DNA of 64,000 nucleotides from Acidimicrobiia bacterium (GTDB lineage Bacteria > Actinomycetota > Acidimicrobiia > Acidimicrobiales > Bin134), in NCBI GenBank assembly GCA_022822905.1, contig JAJDYE010000006.1:124001-188000 (forward strand). Reading direction: 5' to 3'. The position numbers were made by a program, and so were the translations under genes. This document shows, one piece after another, positions 1 to 7,411 of the stretch. The notes under the pieces are model-generated. The model did no database searches. It saw nothing but the letters and a program-made list of their open reading frames with translations, and was not told where the DNA came from. Every line of letters starts with the position of its first letter. The stretch's first letter is position 1.

Positions 1-856
1 CGAACTCGCGGGCGTTGTCGTTGAACTCAGCGACCGTGCCGATGGTCTTGGCCTTGGCGGTGCCTCCACGCAGCGCGGCCAGCGGGTCGGTCTGGTCGCC
101 TACATAGCCCAGGGCGAACGCGCCTTGGGTGTAGCCCATCATTCTCAGCAGATCGTCGTCTAGGGTGCGGGCGATCTCGGGCGGGCAGGCCAGATACTGG
201 TTCTCCTCTTGGCGCACCCAACCCACCGCGTAGGTGATGTTCACCCCTCGGCGCACTCCGTGGCTGGTGTTGGCCCCGGCGCCGTGGAGAACCTTGCCGT
301 CGTAGAACAGCACACTGCCCCGGCCCATCTCGGCCTGGGCATCGGGCAAGTTGAGGGCCTCGTCGTCGCCCACACCTGAGCTGCCGGCCAGTATGTGGGT
401 GGCGCCGTTGGCCGCGGTGAAGTCGGTGAGCGCCCACATGGTGTTGCACTGCACGTGGTAGTCGGCCCCGAAGGGGAAGAAGTCGAAGGCCATTTCGTCG
501 CGGTGCGGCTTTTGGCGGGTCTCCCCCGGTTCCACCGAGATGATCTGGGTGAGGTGGAGCTGCACCGCGCTCACATGGCTGAGGAAATGGCTGACGGTGC
601 CGACCGCCACCGGGTGCATGATCAGTTCGCGGGCGGTGGGGCAGCGGGCAATTAGGGCACCGGTGCGACGGGTGAACCGGCCGTCGTACTCATCGCGGCC
701 GGCGTCGGAGGCTTCGATATAGGGCATGGCTTCGGCCTCAAGCCGATCCATGGTGGCCGCATCGGCCACGTCGTCGACGATGGCGTAGCCGAAGCGGCGC
801 AGATGATCGCTCACTTCGGCCAGATCGGCGTTTGGGGGGAAATGACTCAGGGCCAC
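1..856 (-). CDS. Phytanoyl-CoA dioxygenase (PhyH) family protein, C-terminus cut by window edge
   Basis: Predicted non-haem Fe(II)/2-oxoglutarate oxygenase that hydroxylates a small organic substrate; the true substrate is unknown. About 285 residues are visible. The facial triad is readable: H118-x-D120 (in KPHRDEMAF) and the distal His191 (VLHGAGANTSHG), followed by an Arg about 12 residues on (VRRGVNITY) that would bind 2-oxoglutarate. The reading frame runs off the left edge, so the C-terminus is missing. The start is uncertain: GTG at 856 leaves 32 bp to the divergent deacetylase gene, while the first ATG (751) would remove about 35 residues. Confidence 0.85.
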   Translation of the reverse strand, partial: MALSHFPPNADLAEVSDHLRRFGYAIVDDVADAATMDRLEAEAMPYIEASDAGRDEYDGRFTRRTGALIARCPTARELIMHPVAVGTVSHFLSHVSAVQLHLTQIISVEPGETRQKPHRDEMAFDFFPFGADYHVQCNTMWALTDFTAANGATHILAGSSGVGDDEALNLPDAQAEMGRGSVLFYDGKVLHGAGANTSHGVRRGVNITYAVGWVRQEENQYLACPPEIARTLDDDLLRMMGYTQGAFALGYVGDQTDPLAALRGGTAKAKTIGTVAEFNDNAREF

Positions 857-888
857 GACAAGATGGTAAGCGGACTAGTTTCGAAACC

Positions 889-1740
889 GTGACTCGACTG
901 GTGATCCATGCCGATGACGTGGGGATGTGCCACGGCGCCAACCAGGCCTTTGTGGAGCTGTCGCACTTCGGCACCATTACTTCTGGCTCCGTGATGGTTC
1001 CCTGTCCGTGGTTCACCGAGATCGCCGAGGCTGCGGCGAGCGACGACTCCCTCGACTGCGGGATCCACCTCACGCTCAACGCTGAGAAGACGCACTACCG
1101 CTGGGGTTCTGTGAGCACGGCGGCCCCTTCATCGGGGCTGGTGGACGAGCACGGATTCTTGTGGCGAACCGTGGCCGAGGTGCGGCGCAACGCCCACCCC
1201 GACGCGGTGGAACAGGAGTGGCGGGCGCAGATCGACCGGGCGCTGGCGTTCGGGGTCAACGTAACCCACCTGGATGCCCACATGGGCTCGGCGCTGGCCC
1301 CGGAGTGGTGCGACCGCTACGTGGCGGTGGGCATCGACTACGGGGTGCCGGTGCTCATTACTGATTCTCTGGCCGCCTATGGCCCCCGACGCCATGTGGC
1401 CAGCCCACCAGAGGCCCAAGCCGCCGACGAGGCCATCAGGTCCGCCGCCGCGGATGCCCGAGCGGCAGGGATGCCGGTGTTTGACGTTGTGCTGGAGACT
1501 GATTTCTCTCGGCTACCGCACCAGCCAGCCGACTATCAGGAGATGCTGGGCGGCTTGGAAGAGAGCTTGGTGTTTTGCGCCTTTCACCCCAACGCCCCTG
1601 GAGGGGCGGAGATCGAGGTGATCGAGCCCGACTCCTTCCATGTGCGCACCGACGAGTACGAGCTGTTCGGTACTTATGGTTGGATAGAATGGTTGATGAG
1701 CCAGCCCTACGAGCTGGCCTCGATGGCTGACTTGGCTTAG
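889..1740 (+). CDS. ChbG/YdjC-family carbohydrate deacetylase-like protein
   Basis: Metal-dependent deacetylase-like protein of the YdjC/ChbG superfamily (283 aa from GTG 889; family usually 250-300 aa). The signature metal site is intact: HADDVG at residues 7-12, GIHLTL with His60, and HLDAH with His127 and His131. ChbG itself removes an acetyl group from chitooligosaccharides; many actinobacterial relatives have no known substrate. A longer frame opens at 832 but would overlap the divergent PhyH start and adds no conserved sequence. Cytosolic, no signal peptide. Confidence 0.85.
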   Translation: MTRLVIHADDVGMCHGANQAFVELSHFGTITSGSVMVPCPWFTEIAEAAASDDSLDCGIHLTLNAEKTHYRWGSVSTAAPSSGLVDEHGFLWRTVAEVRRNAHPDAVEQEWRAQIDRALAFGVNVTHLDAHMGSALAPEWCDRYVAVGIDYGVPVLITDSLAAYGPRRHVASPPEAQAADEAIRSAAADARAAGMPVFDVVLETDFSRLPHQPADYQEMLGGLEESLVFCAFHPNAPGGAEIEVIEPDSFHVRTDEYELFGTYGWIEWLMSQPYELASMADLA

Positions 1741-1756
1741 CCGCAGCTAACCGCGC

Positions 1757-2458
1757 TTAGCCGGTGGGATGGGCCTCCAGGTGGCGCTGGCCTTGGCGGC
1801 GCATGAGGGTCCAGGTCTGCTCTAGGTAGCCAGCCTGGTCGTCCACCAGCTTCTTCAGCCCGAGCCGTAAGTGCTCGGGAATCTCGGGGGCGTCGGTGGG
1901 CTCAAGGAGCACGTCGAGCTGGGCCTGGTCTTCCAGGGTGGCGTGAAGGGCGGCGGCCCGGGCCAGGGTGGCCCCCACGCAGATGGCCCCGTGCCAGGGG
2001 ATGATCACGGTGTGGTTGGTCTCGATGGCCGGCCCGATGGATTCGAAGCGGTCGTCGGGGCTGAGCACCTGGTCGTCGTGGAAGATGCAGCAAAGGTTGT
2101 GACGCATCTTCAACGGGCGGGCCAAGGAGGCCAGCGCGGTGATCCATCGGCCGTGACTATGAACGATGGCGTTCACTTCGTTGCGGTTCTGATACACCCC
2201 GGCATGGAACTCGAAGCCCAGGCTCACCTCCCGGTTGCCCTCCAGCAGGTTGCCCTCGTAGTCGAGCTTCATTACGTCGTCGGCGGTGATCTCGCCCAGC
2301 GTCCGGTCGAAGGCGTTGATCCAGAAGGCGTCCTCGCCGGGTACCCGCACGCTGACATGGCCGCCGATGCCAGTGTCGCACCCCCTCACGGTCAGGGCCC
2401 GACAAGCCAACACAATGTCGTTCACAATCTCTCTGGCTTCGCTCTCGGTAGTGCTCAT
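1757..2458 (-). CDS. Class II aldolase/adducin family protein
   Basis: A 233-aa protein of the zinc-dependent class II aldolase fold (fuculose-phosphate aldolase, adducin head domain). It shows the N-terminal GIGGHVSVRVPG loop, the catalytic-acid region GFEFHAGVY, and the zinc motif HSHGRW at residues 100-105. These proteins cleave or rearrange aldol substrates, or act as decarboxylases or epimerases; the substrate cannot be read from sequence. It is convergent with the deacetylase gene and lies 86 bp from the divergent ketopantoate-reductase-like gene. Confidence 0.88.
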   Translation of the reverse strand: MSTTESEAREIVNDIVLACRALTVRGCDTGIGGHVSVRVPGEDAFWINAFDRTLGEITADDVMKLDYEGNLLEGNREVSLGFEFHAGVYQNRNEVNAIVHSHGRWITALASLARPLKMRHNLCCIFHDDQVLSPDDRFESIGPAIETNHTVIIPWHGAICVGATLARAAALHATLEDQAQLDVLLEPTDAPEIPEHLRLGLKKLVDDQAGYLEQTWTLMRRQGQRHLEAHPTG

Positions 2459-2544
2459 GGCCCCTAGAGTACGGCATCAATGGGACAGCGCCAGTGTGAG
2501 ACCTCCGGGGTGTCTGATTACGGCCCCAATCGTGGGAAGCATCA

Positions 2545-3492
2545 ATGACGACAGTGGTAGTGCTCGGGGCCGGAGCGCTGGGATCGGTGTACGGCGCATG
2601 GTTCGCCGAAGCAGGTGCCGATGTGACCCTGGTAGCCCGACCGGCTCACGCCGACGCGGTGAATCGGAGCGGGCTGAGGATCGACGACCAGGCACCGGTG
2701 GCCATCCGAGCGATCACCGACCCGGCCCAAGCCGGCGACTGCGACATTCTGCTGTTGGCCAGCAAGGCGTTCGACAACGCTGAGCTGTTGGACGGCTATC
2801 GGGGTTCGGCCCAAGCCGCGTTCTCAGTGCAGAACGGGGTGCGCCAAGCCGAGCCTCTGGCGGCCCGATTCGGAACCGCCGCAGTGGGCTGCGTGTCGTT
2901 GGTGGGCGGCACGCTGGGCGAGCCCGGCCATGCTTCTCACTCCTTTGACGGCCCCACCATGTTGGGCGATCTGTCGAGCACCACGCCAGGCACGGCGGCG
3001 GCCATCGCTGCGGCCTTGCCGGGACGCAAGCTGGAGGTCCACGACGACATCGCCCCCGCGCTGTGGTCCAAAGGGGTGCTGGCCGCCGCGGCCATGGGAG
3101 TGGTGGGCCTGACCCGGCTGGTGTACCACCGAATTTTCTTGTTGCCGGAGACCCGTGACGTGTTCTACGACCTGGCTTGCGAAGGAGCAGCCATCGCCGC
3201 GGCAGAAGGCGTGGAGCTGATCGACGGGCACGGGCCATTCCAAATACGGGCGCTTACCCAGGAGAGCCGGGCTGAGGCCCATCGGCGGCTCCTAGCCGTG
3301 GGCGAGGGCATGGAGGCGGCCGGAGAGACCGAGGTTCGGGTGTCCATCTTGCAGAGCATCGACCGGGGGCGGCCCTTCGAAGTGCAGGCCGTGTTCGGCG
3401 ACCTGGTGGAGGTCGCCAACAACCACCGACTCGAGGTGCCCACGCTGCGGGCCGTCACCCGGCTGCTGGCCGCGGCTATGTCTGGAGGATGA
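2545..3492 (+). CDS. Ketopantoate reductase (PanE/ApbA) family protein
   Basis: NADPH-dependent 2-oxoacid reductase family protein of 315 aa, close to the usual 300. The N-terminus has the Rossmann motif VVLGAGALGSVYG, the middle has the ASKAFDN region, and the C-terminal ApbA_C domain carries SILQSIDRGRPFEV, close to the family S-M-x-x-D-x-x-x-G-R-x-x-E pattern. It stops 7 bp before the FMN hydroxy-acid oxidase, so the two are probably co-transcribed. That neighbour suggests a catabolic 2-hydroxy/2-oxo acid role rather than pantothenate synthesis; no other pantothenate gene is nearby. Confidence 0.85.
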   Translation: MTTVVVLGAGALGSVYGAWFAEAGADVTLVARPAHADAVNRSGLRIDDQAPVAIRAITDPAQAGDCDILLLASKAFDNAELLDGYRGSAQAAFSVQNGVRQAEPLAARFGTAAVGCVSLVGGTLGEPGHASHSFDGPTMLGDLSSTTPGTAAAIAAALPGRKLEVHDDIAPALWSKGVLAAAAMGVVGLTRLVYHRIFLLPETRDVFYDLACEGAAIAAAEGVELIDGHGPFQIRALTQESRAEAHRRLLAVGEGMEAAGETEVRVSILQSIDRGRPFEVQAVFGDLVEVANNHRLEVPTLRAVTRLLAAAMSGG

Positions 3493-3499
3493 TGAAACG

Positions 3500-4690
3500 A
3501 TGAAGCTGCGAGAGCTGAGCCGGATGCTGGCCCGAGCCCCCAAGGGGGCGGCCCGGTGGCACACCTACGCCGACTTCCGGGAGGCCGCCCGGCGGCGGCT
3601 GCCCAAGATGGTGTTCGAGTTCGTGGAGGGGGGCGCGGAGGGCGAGCTCAGCATCGCCGCCAACCGGGCTTCCATCGATGCGGTGGAGTTGGCCCCGAAT
3701 TACCTGGTGGACGTGGCAAACCGGGACGTGTCCACCACCGTGTTGGGCCGGCCGGTGTCGCTGCCATTCCTGTTGGCCCCGGCCGGGCTGGCCACGCTGG
3801 TGCATCGCGAGGGAGAGCTGGCCGCAGCCCGGGCGGCCGCCGCCGCGGGCACGGTGTTCGCAGTGAGTACCGGATCTGGCTACTCGCTGGAGGACATCGC
3901 CGCCGCGGCCCCCAACTGCCGGCGGTGGTTCCAGCTCTATCTGTGGAAGAGCCCCGAGGTGGTGCAGTCGCTGGTGAATCGGGCCCGAGACGCGGGCTAT
4001 GAGGCATTGGTGTTGACGGTGGACGTGCCAGTGGTGGGCAAGCGAGAGCGCGACCTGCGCAATGGGATGTCGCTTCCCCCTCGCATCCGTTTGAACAGCG
4101 CGCTGGACACAGCCCGGCGGCTGCGGTGGCTGCGCCAACTGGTGACCGGCCCCGACATCACCTTCGGCAGCCTGGTGGAGCTGGGCATCGGCGACGACGC
4201 CAGCGCCATCGGGGCCTACGTGGACCGAGAGCTGGCCGATCCGTCGCGCACCTGGGACGACCTGGCGTGGCTGCGGCGGGAGTGGGACGGCCCGCTGCTG
4301 ATCAAAGGAGTGATCTCGGTGGCCGACGCCGAGGCTGCGGTGAAATGGGGGGCCGACGGGGTGATCGTGTCGAACCACGGCGGGCGACAGCTCGACTCGG
4401 TGCCGGGGGCGTTCGCCGTGCTTCCCCAGATTGCCGAGGCGGTGGGCGACAGGGCCGAGGTGCTGGTAGACGGCGGATGCCAGCGGGGCGCCGACGTGGT
4501 GAAGGCCCGGGCCCTGGGCGCCCAAGCCGCGATGGGCGGGCGGAGTTGGTTCTGGGGCTTGGCCGCAGCCGGCGAGTCCGGGGTGGCCCGAATGCTCGAC
4601 ATCTACCGCACCGACATCGACCGCACTTTGGCCCTGGTGGGACGTCCTCGGTTCGACGACATCGGCCCCGACCTCATCGACACGCCCTGA
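3500..4690 (+). CDS. FMN-dependent alpha-hydroxy-acid oxidase/dehydrogenase (LldD-like)
   Basis: A 396-aa TIM-barrel flavoprotein of the lactate oxidase, glycolate oxidase and mandelate dehydrogenase family. The FMN/catalytic signature SNHGGRQLD (His base and Arg) is intact, preceded by LLIKGV with the FMN-binding Lys, and the N-terminal FREAARRRLPKMVFEFVEGG region matches the family start. It oxidises an L-2-hydroxy acid to the 2-oxo acid, which its upstream neighbour could reduce. It ends 120 bp before the first Liv-type transporter operon. Confidence 0.92.
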   Translation: MKLRELSRMLARAPKGAARWHTYADFREAARRRLPKMVFEFVEGGAEGELSIAANRASIDAVELAPNYLVDVANRDVSTTVLGRPVSLPFLLAPAGLATLVHREGELAAARAAAAAGTVFAVSTGSGYSLEDIAAAAPNCRRWFQLYLWKSPEVVQSLVNRARDAGYEALVLTVDVPVVGKRERDLRNGMSLPPRIRLNSALDTARRLRWLRQLVTGPDITFGSLVELGIGDDASAIGAYVDRELADPSRTWDDLAWLRREWDGPLLIKGVISVADAEAAVKWGADGVIVSNHGGRQLDSVPGAFAVLPQIAEAVGDRAEVLVDGGCQRGADVVKARALGAQAAMGGRSWFWGLAAAGESGVARMLDIYRTDIDRTLALVGRPRFDDIGPDLIDTP

Positions 4691-4810
4691 CCGCAGTCGG
4701 TCTGCGAAACTGCAATGGCAGATCAGGCCAGCGGCAAGAGCCGGCACCACACTTGTCACCGCCCGCGATTAGTCTTGCCTGGAGATTTTGCACCTACAGG
4801 AGGCTCAGCT

Positions 4811-6196
4811 ATGAGAAGATTCCGCTTTTCCCGCAGACTCGCGCCGCGCAAGGGCACATTCGCGTGGGCGTTTGCCGTTCTAGCGGCGTTCTCGCTGCTC
4901 GCAGCGTCCTGCGGCAACGACGACGACGGGCCTGCCGTCGTCGATCAGGCCCCGCTGGCCACCGCCACCGAAGCGCCTGCGGCCGACCCAGCGCCTGCGG
5001 CCGACCCGAGGGGTGATGCTTTGGGCGACGGTTCGCTTGGTGTCGTGACCGTTCCCACCGGCGAGTCCATCCAGATCCGGTCGCTGAACGCCATCAGCGG
5101 TCCGGTGGCCTTCTTGGGGCTGCCCAACCAGCGAGCCGTGGAGTTGGCCATCGCCGATTACGGGGATATCAGCGGGTTCTCAGTGGATATGGGCACGCCG
5201 CTCGACGGGCTCTGCTCTTCGGAGGGAGGCCAGGCCGCGGCTCAGACCATCGCCGCGGACGAGCAGGTCATCGGGGTGATCGGCACGTCTTGCAGCGGTG
5301 CCGGGGTGGCCGCGGCCCCGCTCATCACCCAGGCCGGCATGGTGATCATCTCGCCGTCCAATACCTCTCCCGCCCTCACCTCAGACTTCCAGGGCAATCC
5401 CGGTGCGAGCTACAACGTGGGCTACTACCGAACCGCCCACAACGACCTTGTGCAGGGCGCTGCAATGGCCAACTTCGTGTTCTCCGAGTTGGGCATCGAC
5501 AACGCGGCGGCCCTCCACGACGGCGACCCCTACACCCAGGGGCTGGCCTCGGCCTTCCGCAATTCGTTCGAAGAGCTGGGCGGCACGGTTTCGGGCTTCA
5601 CCGGCATCAACAAGGGTGACACCGACATGGTGCCCGCCCTCACGGAATTGGCTGCCGGCAGCCCCGGGGCGCTGTTCTTCCCGATCTTCCAGCCCGAGGG
5701 CGACTTCGTGGCCGCTCAAGCCCCGACGGTCTCCGGGCTGGAGGGCACCTCGCTGCTCGCCGCCGACGGCTTGCTCGTGGACGACTTCCTGGCCCTCACC
5801 GACTCGGTGGGCATGCACTTCTCGGGTCCCGACACCCGGTTCGGAACCAACACGAACCAGAGCACCGGCCAAAACGCCGACCAGATCCTGGCCGCCTACA
5901 CCCAAGCCTACGGCGAGGCGCCGTCGGCGGCCTTCTGGGGGCATTCCTACGACGCCGCCACGCTGCTCCTCGACGCCATCGCCGCGGCCTCATGGGTGGA
6001 AGACGGCGATCTGCACATCGACCGGGCCGGGGTGCGCCAACACCTGAACTCGGTCAGCGGCTACAGCGGAATCACCGGCACCCTGAGCTGCGACGACTTC
6101 GGCGACTGCGCATCCCAGAAGATAACCGTCCTCTACCACCAGGATTCAGAGGACGTAGAGGCCAGCAAGGAGAACGTCGTCTACTCCTACCCCTAG
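4811..6196 (+). CDS. Branched-chain amino acid-type ABC transporter substrate-binding lipoprotein
   Basis: A 461-aa periplasmic-binding-fold lipoprotein, the ligand receptor of the importer encoded downstream. The ATG at 4811 is set by AGGAGG about 7 nt upstream and begins a clear lipoprotein signal: basic MRRFRFSRR, a hydrophobic stretch, then lipobox LLAASC. A short Ala/Pro/Asp linker with a repeated ADPAPA unit follows, then a Leu/Ile/Val-binding type I domain (NAISGPVAFLG, VIGVIGTSCSGA, LFFPIFQPEGD). The substrate could be an amino acid, amide or another small acid. A longer frame from 4715 lacks a ribosome site. Confidence 0.92.
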   Translation: MRRFRFSRRLAPRKGTFAWAFAVLAAFSLLAASCGNDDDGPAVVDQAPLATATEAPAADPAPAADPRGDALGDGSLGVVTVPTGESIQIRSLNAISGPVAFLGLPNQRAVELAIADYGDISGFSVDMGTPLDGLCSSEGGQAAAQTIAADEQVIGVIGTSCSGAGVAAAPLITQAGMVIISPSNTSPALTSDFQGNPGASYNVGYYRTAHNDLVQGAAMANFVFSELGIDNAAALHDGDPYTQGLASAFRNSFEELGGTVSGFTGINKGDTDMVPALTELAAGSPGALFFPIFQPEGDFVAAQAPTVSGLEGTSLLAADGLLVDDFLALTDSVGMHFSGPDTRFGTNTNQSTGQNADQILAAYTQAYGEAPSAAFWGHSYDAATLLLDAIAAASWVEDGDLHIDRAGVRQHLNSVSGYSGITGTLSCDDFGDCASQKITVLYHQDSEDVEASKENVVYSYP

Positions 6197-6233
6197 GCGG
6201 CCGGCACTTTCGACCTAGCCGTTCATCCATTGC

Positions 6234-6264
6234 GCCGCCGCCGGTGGCTCTCATCGGCGGCGGC
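6234..6264 (+). promoter_or_regulatory. Intercistronic stem-loop between binding protein and permease genes
   Basis: A perfect 10-bp inverted repeat, GCCGCCGCCG (6234-6243) and CGGCGGCGGC (6255-6264), with an 11-nt loop and no T-tract after it. It lies 37 bp beyond the binding-protein stop and 40 bp before the permease start. In other importer operons such stems protect the upstream mRNA end or partly stop transcription, giving more binding protein than permease; that role here is inferred. Confidence 0.6.
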
Positions 6265-6304
6265 CTAGATGGTGGGGCTGGGCGGTGGGGCTAGGCGGAC
6301 GGTG

Positions 6305-7411
6305 ATGCATAAGACCACCAAACAGCGCACAAACGTTGACTGGTTCCTCACCGTTCTTCGCGTCACCTCCCTGGCGATGATCGCTGCGGGACTGTTGGCT
6401 TTCGCCGCCCAGATCATCGACAGCAACAATCCGTTCGCCCGATGGGCCAACCCCGACGCCATCAGTCTGACCGGTGAGCAGTTCCAAGGTCTCGTGGTCA
6501 CCGGTCTGGCCCAAGGGGCCATGTACGGGCTGATCGCGCTGGGCTATTCGATGGTGTACGGGGTGCTGGGGTTCATCAACTTCGCCCACGGCGAGGTGTT
6601 CATGGTGGGCGCCATGACCGGGGCCATCACCTCCAACAAGCTGGCCGAAGCCGGGTACTGGGAGAGCAGCTTTGTGCTCTGCCTGATGCTGGTAGTGGCG
6701 CTGTCCGTGGTGGTATGCACTATCACCGCCGTAATCATGGAGCGGGTGGCCTACCGCCCCTTGCGGGGCAAACCCCGGCTCATTCCGCTCATAACCTCGA
6801 TCGGGGTCTCGTTCTTCCTCCAGAACTGCGTGCTGGTGCTGTTGGGGTCAACCGTCAAGTCTTATCCCGATCTGCCCAACTGGCTCACCGACAAGCGGAC
6901 GTTCCTTGAGATCCAGGGCTCCAAGGTCCTGGTGCTGGCAGTGGCCGCGCTGGCCATGGTGGGGCTGTGGTACTTGGTGGAGAAGACCAAGACCGGTCAG
7001 GCCATGCGAGCGGTGGCGGAGGACGCTGAGATCGCCTCGCTCATGGGCATCGATGTGAACCGCATCATTGTCAAAACCTTCGCGGTGGGCGGCGCCATGG
7101 CCGGGGTGGCCGGCATCTTGTGGGGGCTGCTGTTCCGCAGCGTGATCCACACCACCGGGTTCCTACCCGGCATCAAGGCGTTCAGCTCCGCGGTGGTGGG
7201 CGGAATCGGCAACCTGGGGGGCTCCATGGCCGGAGGCCTGACCATCGGGGTGGCCGAATCTCTGGGACCACTGATGATCCTAGAGCCACTCGGGGTGAGC
7301 GGGCCCTCGCAGCTTCGCGACGCGGTGGCGTTTGCCGTGCTCATCATCGTGCTGCTGGTGCGCCCCAGCGGCATCTTCGGCGAGCGGCTCCCCTCCGAGG
7401 AGCGCACTTGA
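6305..7411 (+). CDS. livH: ABC transporter permease, LivH type
   Basis: Inner-membrane permease of the branched-chain amino acid-type importer, 368 aa from ATG 6305. After a cytoplasmic start and one hydrophobic segment (VLRVTSLAMIAAGLLAFAA), the LivH core begins at GLVVTGLAQGAMYGLIALGYSMVYGVLGFINFAHGEVFM, with the EAA-loop region AVAEDAEIASLMGIDVNRI. Eight or more membrane spans are apparent. It overlaps the LivM start (TTGA). The longer start at 6269 adds a Gly-rich stretch without a better ribosome site. Confidence 0.92.
   Translation: MHKTTKQRTNVDWFLTVLRVTSLAMIAAGLLAFAAQIIDSNNPFARWANPDAISLTGEQFQGLVVTGLAQGAMYGLIALGYSMVYGVLGFINFAHGEVFMVGAMTGAITSNKLAEAGYWESSFVLCLMLVVALSVVVCTITAVIMERVAYRPLRGKPRLIPLITSIGVSFFLQNCVLVLLGSTVKSYPDLPNWLTDKRTFLEIQGSKVLVLAVAALAMVGLWYLVEKTKTGQAMRAVAEDAEIASLMGIDVNRIIVKTFAVGGAMAGVAGILWGLLFRSVIHTTGFLPGIKAFSSAVVGGIGNLGGSMAGGLTIGVAESLGPLMILEPLGVSGPSQLRDAVAFAVLIIVLLVRPSGIFGERLPSEERT

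Noticed and set aside
1871-2467. Plus-strand 198-aa frame opposite the class II aldolase
   Set aside because: High-GC antisense frame rich in Val/Gly/His with no motif; the minus-strand aldolase explains the region.
3476-4759. 427-aa minus-strand frame opposite the FMN oxidase
   Set aside because: His/Gly/Gln-rich composition typical of antisense frames in high-GC DNA; the plus strand has intact FMN oxidase motifs.
7120-7407. LivM beginning at 7120
   Set aside because: The first 96 residues are another frame of the LivH gene; the GAGGAG-preceded TTG at 7408 overlapping the LivH stop is a natural start.
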